Positions 45,279-53,939 of a DNA stretch of 64,000 bases are shown one piece after another. Below the pieces are notes generated by a model. It ran no database searches. It saw only the letters and a list, made by a program, of their open reading frames with translations, and was not told where the DNA came from. This DNA is from Diphasiastrum complanatum. Its lineage: Eukaryota > Streptophyta > Lycopodiopsida > Lycopodiales > Lycopodiaceae. Made by a program: the position numbers and the translations under genes. Numbering within the stretch: the stretch's first letter is position 1; every line of letters starts with the position of its first letter. The stretch spans positions 24,833,390-24,897,389 of the forward strand of contig CM055102.1 in NCBI GenBank assembly GCA_029204225.1, written 5' to 3'.

Positions 45279-46275
45279 TATACGTATTTACACCTTTGCA
45301 CATACTAGTGACATTGTATTTCCTGCATCAGAAGCAAGTGCTTACTCTGGCATTAAACAGCTCGTCTAAATGCTTGGATAATAGGGCATTGACAGTTTCA
45401 TTGCACAGTAAATACTCAAGATATGGTGCAAGATTTGTGATCAACTGAGTATACAGCTTAGAGGGCAGAAAAAATGCACAGACTGGAAATATTCAGAAAC
45501 ACCAATTATTTCAAGTATCTATAGCAATTGAGCTTACTTTTGCCTTGCAGGATGCTAAACAACACCAAACTTCACAAAAAGGGGAAACAATGACTATGTA
45601 TGACATGAAAAAGGACCTCCTTAGAACTGCCTCAGAAGAAGCAAACATACAACCATTGAAAATGCACATCTCCAAATGTATGGAAACACCTTTCACATGG
45701 CACTGACTTTTTCTTCGGGTGCGGCCATAAGCATACTTTCCCAAATTATAGACATTGGTACTTGAAATATGGCATTGCCATAGATCTTGTCCAGTTAATG
45801 CAATGGAGGAACCTTCAAACAGGTAACAATAGAAAGCAGAATATACAGTTCATCCTTGTTCGTCAATACAGATGTTGTTTCGATGCCCACTTGAAAGGTC
45901 CTCCACTTGAACGTTTCAAAGACACGGATCCACTTATATCTGGTGACTCTTCCTATTCAGGATATCAACCATTGTGGCTGCTGAAATCTCCTTATAGCTT
46001 GGGCTACAAGTTGAAAAGATATCCACAGAAAAAGGGACATTGATGGTAGGAGTTTCACTTGAAATGAAAGAATATTCGCAGAGAAAAAGACAGAGATGGT
46101 AACATGAGCTTCCCTTAGAATTAAAAAATAGCAGCCTGATCTGGGTCAAAAGTTGGCTGCTGCAGTGCACATGCCATATCAAGAAAGATAGACAAGCCTT
46201 CAAGAGTCCCATGCACAAATCTCAAGTTGAGCTGCTTCCCTGCACTTATCATACAATTACTTTTGCATCACAATA
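45279..46275. other. Non-coding; probable 3' flank of the TOM1-like gene
   Basis: No recognised protein. Minus-strand frames here carry no motif. The part nearest 46275 would be the 3' UTR of the minus-strand TOM1-like gene. Confidence 0.45.
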
Positions 46276-47463
46276 TCACCAATAATATAAGTCATCTGTA
46301 GCATTCACATAATTAAAATTGTAACTAAATTCATCATTTGATGCATTACGGACCTCAGATGCAAAAGGTGGTGAATTCTTATTTTTAGTTAAAATGGCAT
46401 AAGAATGAGCATCCACAGGTATGATCCATTGATTCACGAAAGCTGGTTCAGCAACTAATGTCTGCTGAAAGACATTCCTGGAATTTGGCATGCTTGAACG
46501 TCCCATGTGATCCTTGGGAGGTGGCAACTCTCGCATGACCCAGAGCACAACAACTGATGGTATCGTCTCTCCTGCGAATCCAGCCAAATACAAGTACGTA
46601 TTTTCAGTACGTTAACACCGAATCACATATTTTACTTTTAGCACGACGATGACGACACACGGCGGTAATGGAAAAATGACAGCTTTCAAAAATCATAACA
46701 ATGCTAAGAAAAAGATCAGGAACTAAAATTTTAAGAGGAGAAGTAGCTCCACAGGGTAAATGTATCAATAGATCGTCAATCGTGATGAACAACAATCTAT
46801 TAACTTTTGGAGATCTCCTTCAATTATACAAATTTGCTAGGTTAACTGTAACTTTGCATGGTAGTCATAGACATACTAACGAGGGCAAAAGACCTGGTTT
46901 TCTTTGGACTCACTTTGCAGGGAGAAGGTGGGTGGAGTTCATTTTATCCTTTGTCTACTTAGAAGAATTCTTTCGAGCATAACAAATGGTATTTTTGTTT
47001 CTCCTGTCATCATTTACATGGTGAATTGGAGTTGTGAACTCCTGACCTCAAGCAGAGAAAAGGAAGTTCTCACAAACTCACCACTTATTGGAGGACACAG
47101 GGTTAGTAACATATGTTGACAACTACAGGCAAAGGATGAGAATCTCACCAATGAAGTAGTACAAAAAAGTCGCAACTGCAACAGAGCTACAGCCAAGGTT
47201 CCACGCATACCATGTTTTGAACACCTACAAAAGCATATAAAGAGTTTGATATTGGCTGTTTAGTGCTAAAAGATCCCACATAACTGCAATCTATTAAGAG
47301 CATAAAATTCCTCAACTGCAAAGCATTCAAACAAGCAAAAAGTTCTGTCTTTCAAACATTAAGTTGATGATAAGGGAATACAACTTACACGCCAATCTGT
47401 CAAGAGCACCAACAAACCACGCAAGGAAAAGCACACCACTGATACAACAGCTAAGCCTGCTAC
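46276..47463 (-). CDS. TOM1/THH1-family membrane protein, last three exons
   Basis: Three minus-strand exons with proper splice sites: 47463-47389 (75 nt; acceptor TTGACAG, donor GTAAGT), 47224-47149 (76 nt; acceptor TTTGTAG, donor GTGAGA) and 46571-46276 (296 nt; acceptor TTCGCAG, then the stop). Joined, they read AVVSVVCFSLRGLLVLLTDW, a segment ending FLYYFIG and then ETIPSVVVLWVMRELPPP with a hydrophilic tail of about 80 residues. The last two transmembrane helices and the VLWVMRELPP ending match the TOM1/TOM3/THH1 family of seven-pass tonoplast proteins, known in Arabidopsis as host factors supporting tobamovirus RNA replication. The reading phase is kept across both introns. The 5' exons (about two thirds of the protein) were not found up to 64 kb; they may lie beyond a long intron, or the gene is truncated. 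Confidence 0.78.
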
Positions 47464-47886
47464 CTGTCAAAAACTACCAATATCTCAAAAACATATGCAC
47501 AGATTATGGAAGATAGCCCTATGATAAGAAACTTGAGATTGCTGTTTATAATGGCAAGCGCATTGATTCTGGCAGGAACCTTACTTTCTTGATATCTGTT
47601 GAAGACTTTTTGGTCCTGCTACTTACTCTGCTCATTTTTGTATACAACAAGAGCCCTGTGTAAAACATCACCCTCAATGAACTGCTTAAATTCACAATGA
47701 AAACCTAACTTTCACAGAACCAGAACTCCCAATTTTCAATCTCTTGTATGAACATGTCAGCTACATTGAATTTGCAAGAAAAAAAAATCTTGCCACATGC
47801 ATGCACAGAGAGGTTCAGAGTGGAGGAAAACCAGAGGAGTGCTCTTCAGGGAAAAGGTAGATATTTGAAACAAATAAAGGCAAAAT

Positions 47887-47948
<62 letters not shown>

Positions 47949-48045
47949 CATTAATGTCTTTATAATGCCAAAAGGCTTGAAAACAGAATAGCATCAATGA
48001 CAAGTACATGATGGTGCATAGACCAGATCATAGATGTCCAGCGTT
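47464..48045. other. Probable intron with (GA)n microsatellite
   Basis: No further TOM1-like exon was recognised. A minus-strand segment near 47700-47630 reads FKQFIEGDVLHRALVVYKNE before a GTAAGT, which could be an exon of something else. A (GA)n tract lies at 47889-47945. Confidence 0.45.
47889..47945. repeat. (GA)n microsatellite, about 57 bp
   Basis: Uninterrupted GA tract. Confidence 0.97.
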
Positions 48046-48130
48046 TCTGAAACGCGTTTCAGAATCGTGTTCAGAAATGCGGTTCAGAAACGCGTTTCTG
48101 AAATTTTTAAAAAAATTCCAGAAACGTTTT
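48040..48130. repeat. GAAACGCGTTTC palindrome cluster 1
   Basis: Several exact or near copies of gaaacgcgtttc and the related cagaatcgtgttcagaaatg, followed by a run of about 22 T. Each is a 12-base perfect palindrome centred on ACGCGT. Confidence 0.9.
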
Positions 48131-48354
48131 TTTTTTTTTTTTTTTGGTTTTTTCTGGGGCAATATGGGTATCAGATGAAAGCTCTGATTAAGAGCATGAT
48201 TACTGTGTAATTTGCCGACTGTTTCGGGTGCAGGATGGTCCGGCATTAATCCATGTTGGGTTCTGTCAAGGATAAAAATTCAAAACTAACCTCTAGCATG
48301 TTCATTACGATCACAGATGGTCCCAGTAAGTGTGTTTTCGCTCATGGAGTTGGA

Positions 48355-48455
48355 AAGCCGTTGGGGGGCGTTGCCCCCCAAACCCCCCACCGGGGGCCTA
48401 CCGCCCCCCGGACCTCCCGTTTCTCGGGGGGCTACCACCCCCCGAACCCCCTGAG
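48355..48455. repeat. GC-rich palindrome block
   Basis: Nested inverted runs of G and C: ggggggcgttgcccccc, then ccaccgggggcctaccgccc and ctcggggggctaccacccccc. It would fold into strong hairpins. Confidence 0.9.
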
Positions 48456-48603
48456 CATTTATTGAAAACCAGAGCAAATAACAACCAAATAGCTATTGAA
48501 AATAAGATCTGTTTGTGCCCCATCTACTGCACTTTTGAGAGGCAAAACGCTGGTTTGACCATTGATCCCCTAAAAAGATTTCAGCCATAAGCTATTTTTC
48601 CAA
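48440..48603. repeat. Left arm of an inverted repeat around a LINE fragment
   Basis: Its reverse complement matches 49103-49275 over about 150 bases with few differences (ccagagcaaataacaaccaa; gaggcaaaacgctggtttga; cataagctatttttcc). Confidence 0.88.
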
Positions 48604-48639
48604 AAAAAAAAAATATTTTTTTTTAACGATTCTGGGTAT

Positions 48640-48705
48640 AGAAACGCGTTTCTCAAAAACGTGGTTTTAGAAACGCGTCCTCCCAAAAACGCGTTTCTGG
48701 GGGGG
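48640..48705. repeat. GAAACGCGTTTC palindrome cluster 2
   Basis: Copies of gaaacgcgtttc, aaaacgtggtttt, gaaacgcgtcctcc and aaacgcgtttct at the inner edge of the left inverted-repeat arm. Confidence 0.88.
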
Positions 48706-48719
48706 ATGCTGCAGATGAA

Positions 48720-49030
48720 GTAAAAAATATTCTCCGCTGAGATGTCTAAGAAATGCGATGATGTGAGATCTCGAAGACATCGTGGAAAAAAGAGACGCTG
48801 GGATCCTTGTAGGCAATGAGAGAGAATAAAGTTTGTGTCTCTAAAAAGGCAATGGTATTTCCCCAAATCTCATAGTAAACCGGACATCTGAAAACAAAAT
48901 GCTCCTCAGAATTAACCTCTCCCAAAGAACATATTGCATATATTATCCCCATGTGAGCTACCATGCAAGCATCATGTCTCAACATAGATATACATAATAA
49001 ATAATATAGTTGCACAGAAACGCGTTTCAC
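48720..49030 (-). pseudogene. LINE reverse transcriptase C-terminal fragment
   Basis: The minus strand reads CSLGEVNSEEHFVFRCPVYYEIWG, the Cys/His zinc-binding region at the end of plant and animal non-LTR RT proteins (pattern C, then EH, then CP.Y), here split for length as CSLGEVNSEEHFVF plus RCPVYYEIWG. The upstream RT is missing. The fragment sits between the arms of an inverted repeat and palindrome clusters. Confidence 0.75.
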
Positions 49031-49075
49031 GTTTCTAGAATCGCGTTTTCTGAAAACGCGATTCTGGTACAGAAT
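49018..49075. repeat. GAAACGCGTTTC palindrome cluster 3
   Basis: gaaacgcgtttcacgtttct, then agaatcgcgttttctgaaaa and cgcgattctg: three palindromes in under 60 bases, at the inner edge of the right inverted-repeat arm. Confidence 0.88.
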
Positions 49076-49102
49076 CGCAAAAAAAAAAAAATCATTATTT
49101 TT

Positions 49103-49275
49103 TTTGGAAAAATAGCTTATGGTTGAAAGTTTTTTAGGGGAGCAATGGTCAAATCAGCGTTTTGCCTCCCAGAGGTGCAATAGATAGGGCACAAACAGAT
49201 CTTATTTTCAGTAGCTATTTGGTTTTATTTGCTCTGGTTCTCAGTAATTGTTAATGCTACAGTTGGGTCGGGGCC
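49103..49275. repeat. Right arm of the inverted repeat around the LINE fragment
   Basis: Inverted partner of 48440-48603. Confidence 0.88.
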
Positions 49276-49350
49276 AGACGTGGCCTTTTCGCGTCCGCAT
49301 CCGGCGTCCGGGTCCGGACGCGTCCGACCCCCGGACCCGAGGTCGGTTGC
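49262..49350. repeat. GGACGCGTCC-type palindrome block, left
   Basis: GC-rich block with cgtccgggtccggacgcgtc and related words, related to the block at 52113-52265. Confidence 0.8.
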
Positions 49351-49469
49351 GTCCATTTATTTTTATTTTTATTTTTATTTTTGCTATTTTATTGCTTTTT
49401 TACTTAATTTTTTTAAATATATATATAGTTTTTTTATCATATATATAATATATAATATATATATAACAC

Positions 49470-49610
49470 ACAGGTCCCTCGGTACCGGGTACCGCGGTAC
49501 CCAAATTTTTTTTTTTTTTTTTTACGAAAATAACACGGGAAAAAAATTTAAATTCTTTTTTTCTTTTTTTTATTATGATACCGCCTTGGTACCGCGGGCC
49601 ATTTTGACCG
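49470..49610. repeat. GGTACCGCGGTACC block, left arm of a long inverted pair
   Basis: Contains ggtaccgggtaccgcggtac, a run of T, acgaaaataacacggg, an AT-rich stretch and ttggtaccgcgg. The reverse complement matches 52384-52480 almost base for base. Confidence 0.88.
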
Positions 49611-49644
49611 ACCGATACCCAAATTGAGCCAGGCTCGATCCTTT

Positions 49645-49705
49645 GGGTTCGTATCGGGATCACGAACCTGTGGACTGTATTCCTGGATCATTTTGGTCGA
49701 TTCCA
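49645..49705 (+). repeat. Inverted-repeat partner of 58835-58892
   Basis: cgggatcacgaacctgtgga then ctgtattcctggatcatttt; the reverse complement of 58835-58892 reads the same with about eight changes. It lies upstream of the hAT halves here and upstream of the Ty3 element there. Confidence 0.75.
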
Positions 49706-49939
49706 AATGCATTCTACACAAGTTCAAGTGTATGCTACACAAGTGCTGCTCTGATTTTGAATCTGCACATACCTGTGGTGCAATGCCTATCACACACTGA
49801 GGATGCCTATCTTTGCCTTGTTTTGATGGTTATGGTTGTGGGGTTGTGGGTTCATGATATGTTAACCATGCGATTTGTTAGAGTTTAGGGTATAGGGTGT
49901 TATGTTAACTGTGCCATTTGTTAGGGTGTCGGGTTTAGC

Positions 49940-50787
49940 GTGTTGTGTTCAATGATTGGACATGATGTTGAGCCAGGTGTTGAGCCCAGTGAGCCGTCCA
50001 CAAATGCCACGGACTCTGTTTCCACCGGTGCACCCACTGCCACCGCCCTTGCCACTGGTACACCCATCGCCACCGCCCCCACCCCCACCGCCGTATCCAC
50101 ACCCGCCACCGCCTCCGCCTCCACCACAGCCACCCCCACCCCCACCCCCTCCGCCAGTACTCCCCATGGATCCGCAGCCTCCACTGTTGCACCTACGCCT
50201 GTGCCACCACCTTCAGATCTGCACGGCCCGTTCGCATCCTCCGCTTTCGCACCTACAGCTATGCCACCACGTCCAGATCCACATCGTCCATCCGCATCCT
50301 CCCAGCCATCCACATCCCGAGGCACCAGACAGATGTCCATGCCGGGATCTTTCAGGGAGGGGCAGCACAGAGAGGCCACCAGGACCATAGCACAGATGTT
50401 CTATGACCTGAACCTCCCCTTTATCATGGCATCATCCTGCATCTTTCGAGAGGCTATCTCGAAAGTTGCAGTCTGCGGGCCCGGCTACACACCACCCACA
50501 GCCGACGCACTACGCAGCCCTTTGCTCCAGGAGCGGGTTGCATCCGTCAGAGAGAGACTAGCCGCACTGCAGGAGGCTTGGGATAGATACGGCTGCTCCA
50601 TCATGGCTGATGGGTGGACTGATCGTCGTAAACGTCCACTCATCAACGTGATTGTTTCTAGTTGTTACGGTTCCATGTTCCTGTGCAACATCGACGCCTC
50701 CGAGGCAGGGAGAGTACATACGGCCGAGTACATTTACGGCATCATCCGCGCAGCGATAGAGGAGGTCGGGCCACAACGCGTTGTCCA
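49940..50787 (+). pseudogene. hAT-type transposase part: linker and DUF659 domain (copy 1a)
   Basis: The plus-strand frame has a long Ala/Thr/Pro/Ser-rich linker (about residues 10-120), then the conserved ATRTIAQMFYDLNLPFIMAS and REAIS. The DUF659 region of plant hAT transposases follows: GCSIMADGWTDRRKRPLINV, then FLCNIDASE and EEVGPQRVVQ. It ends at a good donor site (CAG|GTAAAT at 50788), at the point where the family continues with VTDNA. No BED zinc finger precedes it and no later exon follows on this strand. The first 490 bases are repeated in inverse at 50888-51400. Confidence 0.82.
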
Positions 50788-50815
50788 GGTAAATTTTCTT
50801 TCATTAGTTGCTTGG

Positions 50816-51603
50816 TCATTTACTGCTTAATGTTGATACAAAAGTTTTGCGTAGTTTTCGATTGATTGCAATGTGTTGAACTGATTGCGAGATAGCCTCT
50901 CGAAAGATGCGGGATGATGCCATGATAAAGGGGAGGTTCAGGTCATAGAACATTTGTGCTATGGTCCTGGTGGCCTCTCTGTGCTGCCCCTCTCTGAAAG
51001 ATCTCGGCATGGACATCTGTCTGGTGCCTCGGGATGTGGCTGGCTGGGAGGATGTGGATGGACGATGCGGATCAAGAGGTGGTGGCATAGGTGCAGGTGC
51101 GGAAGCGGAAGATGTGGACGGGCCGTGCAGATCTGACGGTGATGGCAGAGGCGTAGGTGCAGCAGTGGAGGCTGTGGATCCATGGGGAGTACTGGCGGAG
51201 GGGGTACGGGTGGCTGTGGCGGAGGCGGAGGTGGTGGCGGGTGCGGATGCAGCGGCGGTGGCGGGTGCAGATGCGACGGTGGGGGCGCTGGCGCTGGGTG
51301 TACCAGTGGCAGGGGCGGTGGCAGTGGGTGCACCAGTAGAAATAGAGTCCGCGACATCTGTGGACGGCTCGCCGGGCTCAGCAGCTGGCTCAGAATATGT
51401 CTCGATAATGCGAGCCCTCTCCGCAGCGGGGATGACCATACAAATGACGATCCCGTAGCGTCCCCCCGTGGGTCGGACTCGCAACCCCCCCAGATGTGCT
51501 CGAACCCGAGAGGCGTTCCCTGTGAACTGCCTTCGACAAAAAGGGCAACGCCACTTTTTGTCGGGCATCACCTCCACCTCATCCCATATGGGACGAGCAG
51601 CCA

Positions 51604-51604
<1 letters not shown>
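50816..51604 (-). pseudogene. hAT-type transposase part: BED zinc finger and linker (copy 1b)
   Basis: The minus strand starts MAARPIWDEVEVMPDKKWRC and continues PFCRRQFTGNASRVRAHLGG, a BED-type DNA-binding zinc finger (CPFC with a later His and Cys), then an Ala/Thr/Pro-rich linker and ATRTIAQMFYDLNLPFIMAS. It breaks off at REAIS exactly where inverted copy 1a continues into DUF659. After that the frame holds only unrelated residues to a stop at 50816. So 1b has the DNA-binding half and 1a the start of the catalytic half, in opposite orientation. A CT tract lies just before the start codon, so a longer start in that tract is not believable. Confidence 0.85.

Positions 51605-51659
<55 letters not shown>
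51605..51659. repeat. (CT)n microsatellite, about 55 bp
   Basis: Directly upstream (on the minus strand) of the BED-finger start codon. Confidence 0.97.
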
Positions 51660-51661
<2 letters not shown>

Positions 51662-51701
51662 GCACACACACACAGAAGCACGCAAATCCAATCTCTCCCT
51701 A

Positions 51702-51731
51702 CCCTAAACCCTAAACCCTAAACCCCAAACC
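51702..51731. repeat. Short interstitial telomere-type repeat CCCTAAA
   Basis: About three perfect CCCTAAA units followed by variants (ccccaaa, cccttaaa, cctaaat). This is the telomere unit of most land plants. It is too short to be a chromosome end. Confidence 0.85.
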
Positions 51732-51757
51732 CAAGCACCCTTAAACCTAAATCCTAA

Positions 51758-51932
51758 ACTCACACACACACTGTGCACACACACAAATCCTCCCTCTCTC
51801 CGTCCCTCACACTCTGTCTCTTCCTCTCTCTCTCTCACACACACAGATCACCACACACACACAACTGTATGCACACAAATCAACAATATCTTTTCACACA
51901 CACACAACTCATCACACACACCCAGACAAACA

Positions 51933-52006
<74 letters not shown>
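51758..52006. repeat. CA/CT-rich simple sequence with (CT)n at 51935-52006
   Basis: Runs of CACACA and CTCTCT broken by short unique words. No coding content. Confidence 0.9.
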
Positions 52007-52008
<2 letters not shown>

Positions 52009-52112
52009 GCCTCTCCCACTCACTCTCTCTCTCCCTCTTCCGCTGCAGTCTCGGGTTCTGCGGACTGTTCGCAGGGCCCACGTCCTTTTGTTTGTTTTTT
52101 TTTTTTTTTTTT

Positions 52113-52265
52113 AAAAGACGCGTCCAGGGCCCAGACGCGTTCTGGGACCCAGACGCGTCCGCGTCCGGACGCTGGACGCGTCAAGCCCAGAAAAAAATTT
52201 AAAAATTAAAAAAAAAGGACGCATCTGACCCCGCGTCCAAGTCCGGGCGTTGGACGCGGGCACGG
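52113..52265. repeat. GGACGCGTCC-type palindrome block, right
   Basis: Many copies of gacgcgtcc, such as gacgcgtccgcgtccggacg, with a poly-A stretch in the middle. Related to 49262-49350. Confidence 0.85.
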
Positions 52266-52299
52266 GCACTTCGGCCCGGACCCTCATGTCTTATATATA

Positions 52300-52625
52300 T
52301 ATCATAGTGTCCCTTGGTACCACTGTTATGGTACCGACAGTACCATAACAATGGTACCGCTGGTACGGTACCGCCCTGGGATCCGCGGTACCAGGGCGGT
52401 ACCATAATAAAAAAGAAAAAGAAATTTAAATTTTCTTCCCGTGTTATTTTCGCAAAAAAAAAAAAAAAAATTTTGGTACCGTCGACCGATATGGTACCGC
52501 GGTACTAGTATGGTCCCGCGGTACGGGGATCCACGGGACCTATGATATATACATAGATCCAGTGGATTCCGGTACCGCGGATCCACTGTGGTACCGCGGA
52601 TCCATACTGATCCGCGGTACCACAA
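52300..52625. repeat. GGTACCGCGGTACC block, right arm
   Basis: Dense ggtacc, ccgcgg and ggatcc words, such as ggtaccgcggatcc, with the inverted partner of 49500-49600 at 52384-52480. Several 10-14-base perfect palindromes. Confidence 0.9.
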
Positions 52626-52945
52626 TATTTATTATTTTTTAATATATGATATTTTTTAATATTTAATATATTAATATTTTCTTTTTTAACCTAATCCCCC
52701 CCCCCCTCGCTTCATCTCTCTCCCTGCCCATCGCCCTACTGTCCGCGCCCTCCCTGCTGTCTGCGCCCTCTCTGTTGTATGCCCATCGCCCTGCTGTCCG
52801 CGCCCTCCCTGCTGTCTTTGCATTACACCGATGGCGTCCGCCCCTGCTATTGCTATTTCGGCCTTTGTTGTGGTTTTTTCAAGCCTTCCGACTCCTATCG
52901 CACTCACAGAGATCTCTGCCTTCTTTCCCCAATTCCTTCTACAGA
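52626..52945. other. Promoter or leader region of hAT copy 2
   Basis: An AT-rich stretch, a run of C, then a duplicated C-rich theme (ctgtccgcgccctccctgctgtctgcg, given in pieces: ctgtccgcgccctccctgct and gtctgcgccctctctg). No separate gene supported. Confidence 0.45.
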
Positions 52946-53570
52946 GATGGTGCATTCTAACCTTGCCGATCTGTGGGACGAGGTGGACATTGTCAGGCGG
53001 GTTCCCGACAAGTCCAACAAGTCCGGTGCAAAGATCGTGCGCTGTCGATATTGTCTGGCCGAGGCCACCTACTCAGCGCACGCGCCAAAGATGGTGGCAC
53101 ACTGAATGCTGCCCCTTGTGCCAGCATGTCCGTTCCCGTCAGGCAACGACTTCTAGATACCTACGGGCCACGTCTTGTGGCAGGGGAGAACACCATTTCG
53201 GAAGACGTTCTTCGGTTTTGCACTGCTCCTTACGTGGTTGACCCCGAGTTGCTGCCTGCTTGGCTGGCACGCACGAGGAGAGGGAGTGCATCCTCGTCCA
53301 GTCCCTTTGCCCCTCATCCCCCTCAGACAGTTCCGCCTCATGCACCCCCATCTGCACCCATTCCGGTGGATCCCGTCCCACCGCGTCCGCCAGTTGCCAC
53401 TGCAGTTCCACCACCACCTATTGTTGCTCGCACTCCCCCAGTTTACGACTTTCTCATGGACTCTCCGCCACCCGAGCAGGAGCAGGCCCCGGATGCCAGT
53501 GACGAGGCCTTCCAGGATGTTGAGGAAATCCCTTCCTCCCTCCCTTCACATCCGGATGACCTCCCTAGTG
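52946..53570 (+). pseudogene. hAT-type transposase N-terminus (copy 2), cut by a Ty3 LTR
   Basis: Starts MVHSNLADLWDEVDIVRRVP and has a BED-like finger (VRCRYCLAEATYSAHAPKMV) before a stop at 53103. In another frame follow MSVPVRQRLLDTYGPRLVAG, a Pro-rich linker and an acidic stretch (PPPEQEQAPDASDEAFQDVE). The open frame runs into the Ty3 LTR at 53571 and no continuation was found on the far side. The DUF659 region is missing. The wording of the finger region parallels copy 1b. Confidence 0.7.
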
Positions 53571-53926
53571 TAATAGCTCCTAACACCACAATAGGGAAAA
53601 CAATAACTCATCCACCCAACCTTGCCTACTCCCTGATATAGAGTAAGCCCCTCCTAGCCCAGTGTGAGGACTGGTAGCATGCTACTGCCAAGTGTAGGCC
53701 ACGTGGCACTGACTTGGCCGACTGCACGTCGGGACCCAACTGGGGGCCCTATCCTGCTGACAGGGTCCCTAGGCTGTGTTAGGCCCGCCATAGCTATGGA
53801 CCGTGCTGGGGCACACTACTCACACTGTCTTGCCCTGTTGGTCATGTACGCTGGACACGACCCTGACTGTGGTATCTGACCTATCTGTGTTCTCTAGGGT
53901 TCGGCACTGGTTACGAGCTCATAACA
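53571..53926 (-). repeat. 3' LTR of the chromodomain Ty3 element (about 356 bp)
   Basis: On the plus strand it begins TGTAATAGCTCC and ends GAGCTCATAACA; on the minus strand it runs TGTTATGAGCTC to GGAGCTATTACA, so it has the TG...CA ends of an LTR. The polypurine tract lies directly inside it. Confidence 0.85.
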
Positions 53927-53939
53927 CTCCCTCCCCCTT
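53927..53939 (-). promoter_or_regulatory. Polypurine tract of the Ty3 element
   Basis: AAGGGGGAGGGAG on the minus strand between the pol stop codon and the 3' LTR; it primes plus-strand DNA synthesis in this class. Confidence 0.85.

Noticed and set aside
47600-47720. Possible extra exon with FKQFIEGDVLHRALVVYKNE before a donor-like GTAAGT
   Set aside because: It does not fit the TOM1 family and no acceptor or neighbouring exon was found.
48355-48455. Organellar insertion suggested by the GC palindromes
   Set aside because: Such palindromes occur in some mitochondrial genomes, but no organellar gene or longer organellar context is visible here.
49956-50390. Long Pro/His-rich and Gly-rich frames on both strands of the hAT linker
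   Set aside because: They are off-frame readings of the GC-rich Ala/Thr/Pro linker; the supported frame is the one that leads into DUF659.
52831-53573. Alternative frames across hAT copy 2
   Set aside because: Shadows of the BED-finger and linker frames; none carries a recognisable domain.
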